DNA of 64,000 nt from contig CAYFKR010000006.1 of NCBI GenBank assembly GCA_964343835.1, positions 62,001 to 126,000 on the forward strand, written 5' to 3'. Source of the stretch: CALEMW01 sp964343835. GTDB taxonomy: Bacteria; Krumholzibacteriota; Krumholzibacteriia; LZORAL124-64-63. The notes below the pieces were generated by a model that saw only the letters and a list, made by a program, of their open reading frames with translations, searched no databases and was not told the DNA's origin. Position 1 is the stretch's first letter. Each line of letters begins with the position of its first letter. The position numbers and the translations under genes were made by a program. Positions 51,190-60,467 of this stretch are shown here, in pieces.

Positions 51190-52434
51190 CTAGGCGTCCG
51201 GGTAGAGCGGGAAGGCCCCGCACAGCTCGCGGGTCTCGCCGGCCAGGGCGTCCAGGGCCGCCTCGTCGTCCTTCGCGGCGACGGCGCGGTCCATGATGTC
51301 GGCGATGCTGCGCATCTGGTCGGCGCCCATGCCGCGGGTCGTCAGGGCCGGGGTGCCCAGACGGACGCCGCTGGTCACGAAGGGGCTCTCCTCGTCGAAG
51401 GGCACGGTGTTCTTGTTGCACGTGATGCCCACGCGCTCCAGGAGCTCCTCCATGTCCTTGCCCGTCAGGCCGCGGGGCTTGCAGTTGACCAGCAGCAGAT
51501 GGTTGTCGGTGCCGCCGCTGACCAGGCGGAAGCCCTTGTCGAGCAGGGCCGCGGCCAGGGCCTGGGCGTTGTCCATGGTGCGCTGCGCGTAGTCGGCGAA
51601 GTCCGGCTGCAGGCACTCGTGGAAGCACACGGCCTTGGCCGCGATGGCGTGCATGAGAGGACCGCCCTGGATGCCCGGGAAGTTCATCTTGTTGACGGCC
51701 TTCAGGTGCTCCTTGCGGCAGAGCACCAGCCCGCCGCGGGGGCCGCGCAGGGTCTTGTGGGTGGTCGACGTCACCACGTCGGCATGGGGCACCGGGCTGG
51801 GGTGGGCCTTGCCCGCCACCAGGCCGGCGATGTGGGCCATGTCGAAGATGAACACCGCGCCCACCTCGTCGGCGATGGAGCGCAGGGCCTCGTAGTCCCA
51901 GGTGCGGGGGTAGGCGCTGGCTCCGCCGATCAGCAGGCGGGGCTTCACCTCGCGGGCCTGGTCGCGCAGCCTGTCGTAGTCGATGGTCTCGGTCTCGCGG
52001 TCCACCTCGTAGTGGTGGGCCTCGAACATCAGGCCGGAGAAGTTCACCGGATGGCCGTGGGTCAGGTGACCGCCGTGGCTCAGGCTCAGGCCCAGGATGC
52101 GGTCGCCGGGCTCGGCGAAGGCCAGGTAGGCGGTCATATTGGCGGTGGAGCCGCTGTGGGGCTGCACGTTGGCGCGGTCGGCGCCGAAGAGCTCGCAGGC
52201 CCTGCGCTTGGCCAGCAACTCGGCCTCGTCCACGTTCACGCAACCGCCGTAGTAGCGCTTCTTGGGATAGCCCTCGGCGTACTTGTTGGTCAGCACGCTG
52301 CCGACGGCCTCCATGACCGCGCGGCTGGTGAAGTTCTCGCTGGCGATCATCTCCAGCTGGTCGCGTTGACGGTCCAGCTCGGCGTCCACCACGGCGGCGA
52401 TCTCGGGATCCACGGTCTTCAGGAACTCGGACAT
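51190..52434 (-). CDS. glyA: Serine hydroxymethyltransferase
   Basis: PLP enzyme interconverting serine and glycine and supplying methylene-tetrahydrofolate, which feeds purine genes nearby. The 414-residue product has QLEMIASENFTSRAVMEA, NKYAEGYPKKRYYGGC, NVQPHSGSTANMTAYLAF, FDMAHIAGLVAGK and the PLP lysine in VTSTTHKTLRGPRGG near 227. ATG at 52434 with GAGGAC upstream is preferred over a GTG four codons earlier. Confidence 0.97.
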   Translation of the reverse strand: MSEFLKTVDPEIAAVVDAELDRQRDQLEMIASENFTSRAVMEAVGSVLTNKYAEGYPKKRYYGGCVNVDEAELLAKRRACELFGADRANVQPHSGSTANMTAYLAFAEPGDRILGLSLSHGGHLTHGHPVNFSGLMFEAHHYEVDRETETIDYDRLRDQAREVKPRLLIGGASAYPRTWDYEALRSIADEVGAVFIFDMAHIAGLVAGKAHPSPVPHADVVTSTTHKTLRGPRGGLVLCRKEHLKAVNKMNFPGIQGGPLMHAIAAKAVCFHECLQPDFADYAQRTMDNAQALAAALLDKGFRLVSGGTDNHLLLVNCKPRGLTGKDMEELLERVGITCNKNTVPFDEESPFVTSGVRLGTPALTTRGMGADQMRSIADIMDRAVAAKDDEAALDALAGETRELCGAFPLYPDA

Positions 52435-52442
52435 GGTCGTCC

Positions 52443-52928
52443 TCACTCGTTGGTCGGTTCGTCGTCGGCGATCTCCTCGCAGGATTCGTCCTCCTGCTCG
52501 AAGTCGATGATCTTCTGCACGCGGCGGGCGTGGCGCCCGCCCTCGAAGTCGGAGGAGAGCCAGACGCGGGTCATGGCCAGGGCCTCGTCCGGAGTCGTCT
52601 GGTCACCGCTGAAGCAGATCACGTTGCTGTCGTTGTGCTGGCGGGTGGTGGCGGCCATGCCCTCGGTCCAGCACAGGGCGGCGCGCACGCCGGGCACCTT
52701 GTTGGCCGCGATGCTCACGCCGATGCCGGAGCCGCAGATCAGCACTCCGAGCTCGGCCTCCTCGGCCACGACGGCGTATCCCACGGCGAAGGCGGCGTCG
52801 GGGTAGTCGGCCGACTCCTCGGAGTCGCAGCCGCAATCCACGAGCTCGTGCCCATCTGCTTCGAGGGCCTCGATGATCTGCGTCTTGTGGGGATAGCCGC
52901 GGTGGTCGGAGCCGATGGCGATCTTCAT
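52443..52928 (-). CDS. rpiB: Ribose-5-phosphate isomerase B
   Basis: Interconverts ribose-5-P and ribulose-5-P. The 161-residue product has MKIAIGSDHRGYPHKTQI, VDCGCDSEESADYPDAAF, GVLICGSGIGVSIAANKVPGVRAAL (catalytic Cys) and HNDSNVICFSGDQT. It has an acidic C-terminal tail longer than usual. ATG overlaps the phosphatase stop (ATGG context), with GAGGAG upstream. Confidence 0.95.
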   Translation of the reverse strand: MKIAIGSDHRGYPHKTQIIEALEADGHELVDCGCDSEESADYPDAAFAVGYAVVAEEAELGVLICGSGIGVSIAANKVPGVRAALCWTEGMAATTRQHNDSNVICFSGDQTTPDEALAMTRVWLSSDFEGGRHARRVQKIIDFEQEDESCEEIADDEPTNE

Positions 52929-53398
52929 GGGGTCTCCTCGCCGAGGGCGTCGCACCAGGCTGCGGTGAGCCGTGCGACCTGCTCGGCCATCAGGGTGTAG
53001 GCCAGTTCCGTGCCCTTGCGAAAGGGGTCGTCCACGTCCTCGCCAGCGTCGAGGTCGTCGCCGGGCTGCAGGGCTACCAGCGGGCGTCCCAACTTGCCCA
53101 CGCGGGCGTCCGGCCAGGCCGCCAGCAGCTGTGCGGCATGGCGGCCGGTCATGGCCACCAGCCATTGGGCCTCAGCCACCAGGTCGGCATCCAGACGCCG
53201 CGAGCGGTGGGCCGTCACGTCCAGGCCCAGGTCCGCGGCCTCGTCACAGGTCCCGGCAGAGGCCGGGCTGCCGGGAACGGCGTCCAGGCCCGCCGACTGG
53301 AACCGCACCGACCCAACGCAGCGGGCCTTCGCCACCGCCTCCGCCAGGGGGCTGCGGCAGGTATTGCCCGAGCAGACGAAGACCACCGTGCGATCCAT
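52925..53398 (-). CDS. Low-molecular-weight protein tyrosine phosphatase-like protein
   Basis: A 157-residue member of the LMW-PTP superfamily. The P-loop CSGNTCRSPLAE (Cys9, Arg15) and the general-acid region DVDDPF near 121 are present. Substrate could be phosphotyrosine or phosphoarginine proteins; residues after the P-loop do not decide it by eye. It is grouped with rpiB and glyA. The ribosome binding site is weak. Confidence 0.88.
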   Translation of the reverse strand: MDRTVVFVCSGNTCRSPLAEAVAKARCVGSVRFQSAGLDAVPGSPASAGTCDEAADLGLDVTAHRSRRLDADLVAEAQWLVAMTGRHAAQLLAAWPDARVGKLGRPLVALQPGDDLDAGEDVDDPFRKGTELAYTLMAEQVARLTAAWCDALGEETP

Positions 53399-53477
53399 GA
53401 CACCGATCCAAGTTAGGCCGCCCGGAGGACGGGGTCAAGACGACGCGCGCCTCCCCATCCGACGATATTTCAGGCGG

Positions 53478-54083
53478 TTACGATCCGTATTCAACGTCCG
53501 GCATGAGGCCTGCGCCCTGCCTCAGGACCCGGGGCGGCCAGCAGGTGGCGTCGACCAGGGTCGAGGGAGCGGCCGGCTCGTCCTCTATGGGTTCCCAGGG
53601 GACCTCGGCCACCAGATCCACCTCGCCGCCGAAGACCGCCTCGGCCTCGGCCATGGTCTCCGCCGACGGCTCGCCGGCCCGGTTGGCGCTGGTGGAGACC
53701 ACCGGCACGGGCAACCGCGAGAGGGCTTCCCTCAGGCCATCCGAAGCGGGCACGCGGACCGCGAGGGTGGGCAGGCCACCGCTCACCGTCGGAGGGACCT
53801 GAGCCGCGGCGGGCAGGATCAGGGTGAAGGGCCCCGGCCAGCACCGATCCGCCAGTGCGAGGACCCGCTCCGGCACCGGTCCCAGCCAGCGTCTGGCCGC
53901 GTTCGGAGACGCGGCCAGCACCAGCAGGGGCTTGTCGCCGTCGCGACCCTTCAGGGCCTTGATGCGCTCCACGGCCGCGGCGGCGTCGATCCTGGCATGG
54001 AGGCCCGGCAGGGTGTCGGTGGGCATCAGCGCCACCCCTCCCCCGTCGAGCACCTCCACGAGCCTGTCCACGCCGTCGTTCAA
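53478..54083 (-). CDS. YrdC/Sua5-type threonylcarbamoyl-AMP synthase
   Basis: Makes threonylcarbamoyl-AMP for t6A modification of tRNAs. The 201-residue product has ALMPTDTLPGLHARID, RIKALKGRDGDKPLLVLA, CWPGPFTLILPA, TLAVRVPASDGLREAL and VPVVSTSANRAGEPS, the YrdC pattern. There is no Sua5 C-terminal domain. TTG at 54083 lies one base after the purE stop, implying coupling. Confidence 0.92.
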   Translation of the reverse strand: MNDGVDRLVEVLDGGGVALMPTDTLPGLHARIDAAAAVERIKALKGRDGDKPLLVLAASPNAARRWLGPVPERVLALADRCWPGPFTLILPAAAQVPPTVSGGLPTLAVRVPASDGLREALSRLPVPVVSTSANRAGEPSAETMAEAEAVFGGEVDLVAEVPWEPIEDEPAAPSTLVDATCWPPRVLRQGAGLMPDVEYGS

Positions 54084-54084
54084 T

Positions 54085-54569
54085 CTACCGGCCTCCCCGG
54101 GCCATCTCCTTGCGATGCTCGGAGACGGCGGCGGCCACCTTGGCGTCGGACAGCGCGATGATGCGCGCGGCCAGCACCGCGGCGTTCTTGGCGCCGGCCG
54201 AGCCCACGGCCACCGTCGCCACGGGGATGCCGCCGGGCATCTGGGCGATGGAGAGCAGGGCGTCGAAGCCGTTCAGGGGACCGGCCGCCACGGGCACGCC
54301 GATCACGGGCCGCTCGGTCAGCGACGCCAGCACGCCGGGCAGGTGGGCCGCCAGGCCCGCCACGCCGATCCACACCTGCACGCCGTCGCGGTCGCCGGCC
54401 TTGACCAGGCGGCGGACCTTGTCGGGGGTACGGTGGGCCGACGCGATCTCCACGCGGTGGGAGATGCCGAACCGATCGAGCAGGCTCATGGTCCCTTCCA
54501 CCACCGGCAGGTCGGACTTGCTGCCCAGCACGATCACCACGCGGTCGGTCTTCTTGGCCTTCGCTGCGC

Positions 54570-54573
<4 letters not shown>
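54085..54573 (-). CDS. purE: N5-carboxyaminoimidazole ribonucleotide mutase
   Basis: Purine-pathway mutase of 162 residues. VVIVLGSKSDLPVVEGTMSLLDRFGI, VEIASAHRTPDKV, VQVWIGVAGLAAHLPGVLAS and VPVAAGPLNGFDALLSIAQMPGGIPVATV match PurE. No purK is adjacent, so the class is uncertain, though length suits class I. GTG at 54573 overlaps the purD stop (GTGA). Confidence 0.95.
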
Positions 54574-55901
<1,328 letters not shown>

Positions 55902-55954
55902 GGTCGCTCCTCTCGGGGCCCGGAGGGTACCGCAGACGCCGCCGGGGCCGCAAC

Positions 55955-55982
55955 GGAGAAGGACGGCCCGTGGGCCGTCCTC
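55955..55982 (-). terminator. Terminator of arcC
   Basis: Palindrome GGACGGCCC/GGGCCGTCC, extended by GAG pairs, lies just after the arcC stop on the minus strand and is followed by TTCTC. Confidence 0.6.
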
Positions 55983-55988
55983 GCTGGA

Positions 55989-56942
55989 TCAGGGAACGAT
56001 GCGGGTGCCGGCCTCGCCGTGCACCGCCGCGAGCAGGTGGTCCGGGTCGGTGATCACCACCTCCCGCCCTCCCCCTTCGAGGAAGAGCAGGGCCGACTCG
56101 ATCTTGGGCCCCATGCTGCCGGCGGGGAACTCGCCCGCCTCGAACATGGCCCGGGCCTCGTCGAGCCGGAGGACGTCGAGCTCTTCCTGCTGCGGCGTGC
56201 CGAACCCGCGACAGACCTTCTCGATCTGGGTGACGATGACGAAGGTGTCCGCCTCGATGAGCTCGGCCAGCAGCTCGCTGGCCAGGTCCTTGTCGATGAC
56301 GGCGTCGATGCCCTCGATGCGTCCGCCATCGCACTTGGCCACGGGCACACCGCCACCGCCGCAGGCCACCACCAGCACGCCCGCCTCCACGGCGCGACGG
56401 ATGGCGCCCGCCTCCATCACCCGTCGGGGCTTGGGACTGGGCACGACGCGCCGCCAACCGCGGCCGGCGTCCTCGCGCACGCTCCAGCCGAACTCCTCCT
56501 GCATCTGCCGGGCCTGCTCCTCGCCGTAGAAGGGGCCGATGGGCTTGCTCGGGTTCTCGAAGGCCGGGTCGGAGCGATCCACCAGCACCTGGGTGATGAT
56601 GGTTGCCACCGGCACGTCCAGGTCCTGGTCGTGGACGGCGTTCTGCAGGTTCTGCTGGATCATGTAGCCCAGCCCGCCCTGGCTGTCGGCGCCGCACACG
56701 AACAGGGGCATGGGCGGGATCCCGTAGGTGCTCATGCCGGCGTCGTTGCGCAGGAAGATGTTCCCGACCACCGGGCCGTTGCCGTGGGTCACGACGATGC
56801 CGTGCCCCTCGCCCGCCAGTTCGGCCACCTGGTTCATGGTGGCCTTGGTGATCTGGTACTGCTCCAGGTAGGTGCCCTTCTTCCCCGTGGGGATGATGGC
56901 GTTGCCGCCCAGGGCGATCACGTAGCTGCGTCGGTTCAACAT
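55989..56942 (-). CDS. arcC: Carbamate kinase
   Basis: Interconverts carbamoyl phosphate plus ADP with carbamate plus ATP. The 317-residue product has SYVIALGGNAIIPTGKKGTYLEQ, GHGIVVTHGNGPVVGNIF, VVACGGGGVPVAKCDGGRIEGIDAVIDKDLAS and EFPAGSMGPKIESALLFL, all family motifs. ATG at 56942 follows GGAGG closely and fits the usual N-terminus. No other arginine deiminase pathway gene is adjacent, so its physiological partner is unclear. Confidence 0.95.
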   Translation of the reverse strand: MLNRRSYVIALGGNAIIPTGKKGTYLEQYQITKATMNQVAELAGEGHGIVVTHGNGPVVGNIFLRNDAGMSTYGIPPMPLFVCGADSQGGLGYMIQQNLQNAVHDQDLDVPVATIITQVLVDRSDPAFENPSKPIGPFYGEEQARQMQEEFGWSVREDAGRGWRRVVPSPKPRRVMEAGAIRRAVEAGVLVVACGGGGVPVAKCDGGRIEGIDAVIDKDLASELLAELIEADTFVIVTQIEKVCRGFGTPQQEELDVLRLDEARAMFEAGEFPAGSMGPKIESALLFLEGGGREVVITDPDHLLAAVHGEAGTRIVP

Positions 56943-56971
56943 CCACCTCCGTCGGGGTCGTCGGAAAACGG

Positions 56972-57000
56972 GACGCACCGCGCCGGCGGCGCGGTGCGTC
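56972..57000 (-). terminator. Terminator of the aminotransferase gene
   Basis: A perfect 13-bp stem (GACGCACCGCGCC) with a 3-base loop, followed on the minus strand by CCGTTTTCC. Confidence 0.8.
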
Positions 57001-57022
57001 GACCTTTCCGCCCGGTTGCGCG

Positions 57023-58186
57023 TCAGCGCAGGTCCCGGGCCATCTTCTCCACGCGCTCCAGGGCCTTGCGGATCTGCTCCTGGCTGTTGGCGTAGCTAAA
57101 GCGCAGGTAGCCCTCGCCGAACGCGCCGAAGGCGGTGCCGCTCAGGGCCGCCACGCCGTAGTCGTCCAGCAGGATCGACTCGAGCTCCGAGCTGGTCTTG
57201 CCCAGGGCGCTCACGTTCGGGAACACGTAGAAGGCGCCCTTGGGCAGCTTGCACGTGACGCCGTCGATGGCGTTCAGGCCGTCCACAAGAAGATCGCGAC
57301 GGGCGCGGAACTCCGCCACCATGGCCTCGGCCGCGTCCTGCGGACCGGTCAGGGCCTCGGCCCCGGCCACCTGGGTGAACGACGCGGTGCAGCTGTTGCA
57401 GTTGGTCTGCAGCTTGGCCACGGCGTCGGCGATGTCCTTCGGCATCACGCCGTAGCCCAGACGCCAACCGGTCATGGCGTAGGTCTTGGAGTGACCGTCC
57501 AGGATGCACGTGCGCTCCAGCATGCCGGGGCGCGTGGTGATGGAGTCGTGGGAACCGTCGTAGATGATCTTGGAGTAGATCTCGTCGCTCATCACGTAGA
57601 AATCGTGCTTCACGGCCAGCTCGGCGATGGCATCCAGGTCCTCGCTCGAGAGCACGCCTCCGGTCGGGTTCTGGGGCGAGTTGATGATCAGCAGCTTCGT
57701 CTTGTCGCTGACGAGGGACTTGAGGTCCTCGATGTCGAAGCTGAAGTCCTTCTCCTCCGCCAGCTTCAGGGGCACGGCCTTGGCGCCCAGGAAGTTGATC
57801 ACCGACTCGTAGATGGGGAAGCCCGGGTTCGGGTAGATGACCTCGTCGCCCTCGTTCACCAGGGCGGTCATCAGGAAGTACATGATGGGCTTGCCGCCCG
57901 GCGTGATCACGATGTTCTCGGGACCGACGTCGATGCCGCGGTCGTTCGCGATGTAGTCGGCGAAGGCCTTGCGGATCTCGGGCTTGCCGGCGGCCGGACC
58001 GTAGTGGGTCTCGCCGTTCTGCAGGGCCTTCACGCCGGCGTCGATGATGTTGCGCGGCGTGTCGAAGTCGGGCTCGCCGATCTCCAGGTGGACGATGTCG
58101 CGGCCATCGGCCTCAAGGGCCTTGGCGCGGGCCAGGATCACGAATGCCGTCTCGGTCCCCAGTCGTTCCATACGCTTAGCCAGCAT
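57023..58186 (-). CDS. Aspartate/aromatic-type PLP aminotransferase
   Basis: Class I aminotransferase of 387 residues. VHLEIGEPDFDTPRNI, HYGPAAGKPEIRKAFADY, YPNPGFPIYES, INSPQNPTGGVLS, VMSDEIYSKI and the PLP lysine in LDGHSKTYAMTGWRLGYG near 235 are clear. Aspartate is the likely amino donor, but substrate range cannot be fixed from sequence. It has its own promoter and terminator, so it is probably monocistronic. Confidence 0.93.
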   Translation of the reverse strand: MLAKRMERLGTETAFVILARAKALEADGRDIVHLEIGEPDFDTPRNIIDAGVKALQNGETHYGPAAGKPEIRKAFADYIANDRGIDVGPENIVITPGGKPIMYFLMTALVNEGDEVIYPNPGFPIYESVINFLGAKAVPLKLAEEKDFSFDIEDLKSLVSDKTKLLIINSPQNPTGGVLSSEDLDAIAELAVKHDFYVMSDEIYSKIIYDGSHDSITTRPGMLERTCILDGHSKTYAMTGWRLGYGVMPKDIADAVAKLQTNCNSCTASFTQVAGAEALTGPQDAAEAMVAEFRARRDLLVDGLNAIDGVTCKLPKGAFYVFPNVSALGKTSSELESILLDDYGVAALSGTAFGAFGEGYLRFSYANSQEQIRKALERVEKMARDLR

Positions 58187-58243
58187 GATCGTCTCCTGCG
58201 GAATCGCCGTTCGGGTGGGGTTGTTTCGTCGCTTCTCCGATCA

Positions 58244-58272
58244 ATGTTATTTCGCGGACAGGGGGAAGTCAA
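58244..58272 (-). promoter_or_regulatory. Promoter of the aminotransferase gene
   Basis: On the minus strand TTGACT (58267-58272), 17 bases, TAACAT (58244-58249), about 60 bases before the start codon. Confidence 0.7.
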
Positions 58273-58278
58273 AGCGCA

Positions 58279-59715
58279 TCACCCGCCTCCGCGCAGGCGG
58301 ATCCGGAGGGTGGTCGACGGCCCGTTCCGGTCGTCCCTGACCGCCACGTCCAGGGCTGCGGAGAGCTCGAGCCCGAAGGCCTTCGCCATCGCGCCCAGGC
58401 CCACGGCGTCGCGCAGGTGCCGGGCGTGCCTGACCACCGCGAGCCCGGGCGCCGGCACGTCCACGACGGTGAGGTCGAGGGCGCCTCCCCAGGCCCTGGT
58501 GCGGACCAGCCGCACGCCGGCGTCCCGGCCGAACCGCCGCTCGAGCCGCAGCTGGACGACGTGGCGATCCTGGGCCTCCCCGTCGACGGTCCTCATGCGG
58601 CGGGCTAGCCTGCCCGCATACGACCAGTCGCCGCGTCGCCCGGCGAGCCCCGCTGCGACGGTCCAGTCCCGATCGTCGTTCTCGACGGCCGGAGGCTCCC
58701 AGGGGCGCACGTCGGCCCGTCCCAGGCGGCGGCCGCCCCGCCGCGAGATCCTGGCATCGGCGCGGACCCCACCGCCCAGGCCGCAGGCGCCCCTCAGTTC
58801 GAACCGGTCGGTCACCCGCACGCCGAGGCCCGTTGCCCGTGCTTCCCGGCTCTCGGACCGGGCGACCAGCGCGGACAGGCTCGCACCACGGACCGGTCGC
58901 CACCGCGAGCGCATGGCCCAAGCTGTCCCGGCGACCCCCGCGCCGTAGGGCAGGCCCGACGCCAGCACGCCCCCGGTGGCGTCGCCGGCCACCGCCGTCG
59001 CCTCCACCGCCGCCCTGCTCCCACGCCACGCCGCCCTGGCGGCGACGGCCGTCCTGCCCCGCCCCCCCGACGCGGCCTCGACGTCCCACGACGCTTCGTC
59101 GCCGCGACGCCCCAGATGAAGCGACACCCCGCGCGCTCCGCCGCCGTCGACCGCCAGCAGCCGCGCACCGCGCGCCCCGAGCACGACGGCGGCGACCGGC
59201 ACGGCGGCGTCCCCCGTCCGTCCCTGCAGCGCCACGGCGTTCGCCCCCAGGCGAACGGCCCCGCCCACGACGGCACGCCGCGGGTCCAGCCCCAGGTACG
59301 ACGAGACGCCGCTGCGCGCCGCCGGCAGGGACGACGACGCCCCCAGCCGGCTCCAGCGCCCCGCCCCCATGGCCAGCAGGCCCAGACCGTGGTCCAGCCG
59401 GAGCCGTCCCCCGGAAGCGGAGGCGAAGCCGACGGCCGCCCGCGAGCTCCACAGCACGCCGCCGTCGTCGTCCGCCCGCAGCCGTCCCCGGAGCCCCGCG
59501 CGCCCGGCCCCCAACCGCAGCGTCGTCCCCGACGGCGTCGTGCGCAGCGACCAGCCCCGGGCGGGGCGCTCGTCCCCGAGCTCGGGGGGCAGCAGCACGT
59601 CGGGAGCGTCGGGATCCAGGCCCTCGTCCAGCAGCGCCTCCCGCAGGCCGCCGGGATCGGCCCGCCCTCCGACGGCGCAGGCCAGCGCCAGCAGCACCAG
59701 CACGCCCGCCCTCAC
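58279..59715 (-). CDS. Predicted outer-membrane beta-barrel protein, function unknown
   Basis: 478 residues from a GTG overlapping the upstream stop (GTGA). A signal peptide (RAGVLVLLALACAVGGRA) is followed by a short helical segment and then by repeated alternating strands rich in Arg, Gly, Ala and Trp (RLRLDHGLGLLAMGAGRW, SGVSSYLGLDPRRAVVGGAV), ending TLRIRLRGGG. The HGLGLL stretch resembles the GQGL motif of large porin-like proteins seen in Bacteroidota. Last of three overlapping genes. No family can be named. Confidence 0.6.
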   Translation of the reverse strand: MRAGVLVLLALACAVGGRADPGGLREALLDEGLDPDAPDVLLPPELGDERPARGWSLRTTPSGTTLRLGAGRAGLRGRLRADDDGGVLWSSRAAVGFASASGGRLRLDHGLGLLAMGAGRWSRLGASSSLPAARSGVSSYLGLDPRRAVVGGAVRLGANAVALQGRTGDAAVPVAAVVLGARGARLLAVDGGGARGVSLHLGRRGDEASWDVEAASGGRGRTAVAARAAWRGSRAAVEATAVAGDATGGVLASGLPYGAGVAGTAWAMRSRWRPVRGASLSALVARSESREARATGLGVRVTDRFELRGACGLGGGVRADARISRRGGRRLGRADVRPWEPPAVENDDRDWTVAAGLAGRRGDWSYAGRLARRMRTVDGEAQDRHVVQLRLERRFGRDAGVRLVRTRAWGGALDLTVVDVPAPGLAVVRHARHLRDAVGLGAMAKAFGLELSAALDVAVRDDRNGPSTTLRIRLRGGG

Positions 59716-60467
59716 GGTCGCACCCCCGACCAGGCGAGCTGCCACTGGTGGTGCGGCCCGAGCAGCGGATGGACGGCGTGGCGCGAACGCACCAGCAGGC
59801 CGCCCCGCCCCACCGCCAGGAGCAGGGCGGGCGAGCCCGAGGCCCCGTCCCACTCGGCCCCGAAGGCGACGTCGCGGGCCCAGCGTCCCCAGACCGCGAC
59901 CCGCACCAGGGCCGAGCGGTCCACGCCCTCGGCCACCCCGGCCGTGACCAGCCAGGCGCCCCGTCGCCGCTCCAGCCTTAGCCAGGGCTCCCGGCCCCAC
60001 GACGTCCACGAGGGCGAGGAGCCCGCCAGGGGCGACCGCAGCAGTCCACGCCACCCGCCGGCGACGATCCGCACCGCTCCGTGGACGCCCCAGCCCGCCG
60101 GCCACGACTTGCCGCCCGATTCCACGACCCGCACCCGAACAGCGAGGCCGTAGCCCACGCCGTCGCCGGCCCAGGCCTCCCCGTGGAACCTCTGCTCCGA
60201 CCACACCTCACCCGGCGTCCCGGTCCGTTGCCAGCCGCCGTGCACGGACACCGGCCCCCGCCATCCCGCCGCGAGTGCCGACTGGGGCAGGGCGGCCACC
60301 CCGAGCAGCGGGCCGTCGGACACCGCGACCCAGGCGCCGTCCTCCCGGCCTCTGCCGGCGAGCCAGGCCCGGAAACCGGCCGGCTCCACGGACCAGGCGG
60401 AAGCCAGGTCGCGGGCGTCTGCGGCGGAGGTCGTCAGCACCAGCAGCACCGCGGCGAGGGCCCTCAC
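59712..60467 (-). CDS. Exported beta-rich protein, function unknown
   Basis: 251 residues from GTG at 60467, which overlaps the upstream stop. A signal peptide (RALAAVLLVLTTSAADA) precedes a Trp- and Gly-rich beta-strand region (GPVSVHGGWQRTG, GVGYGLAVRVRVVE, HHQWQLAWSG). The alternating pattern suggests an outer-membrane barrel. It is translationally coupled to both neighbours, so the three likely work together. Confidence 0.6.
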   Translation of the reverse strand: MRALAAVLLVLTTSAADARDLASAWSVEPAGFRAWLAGRGREDGAWVAVSDGPLLGVAALPQSALAAGWRGPVSVHGGWQRTGTPGEVWSEQRFHGEAWAGDGVGYGLAVRVRVVESGGKSWPAGWGVHGAVRIVAGGWRGLLRSPLAGSSPSWTSWGREPWLRLERRRGAWLVTAGVAEGVDRSALVRVAVWGRWARDVAFGAEWDGASGSPALLLAVGRGGLLVRSRHAVHPLLGPHHQWQLAWSGVRP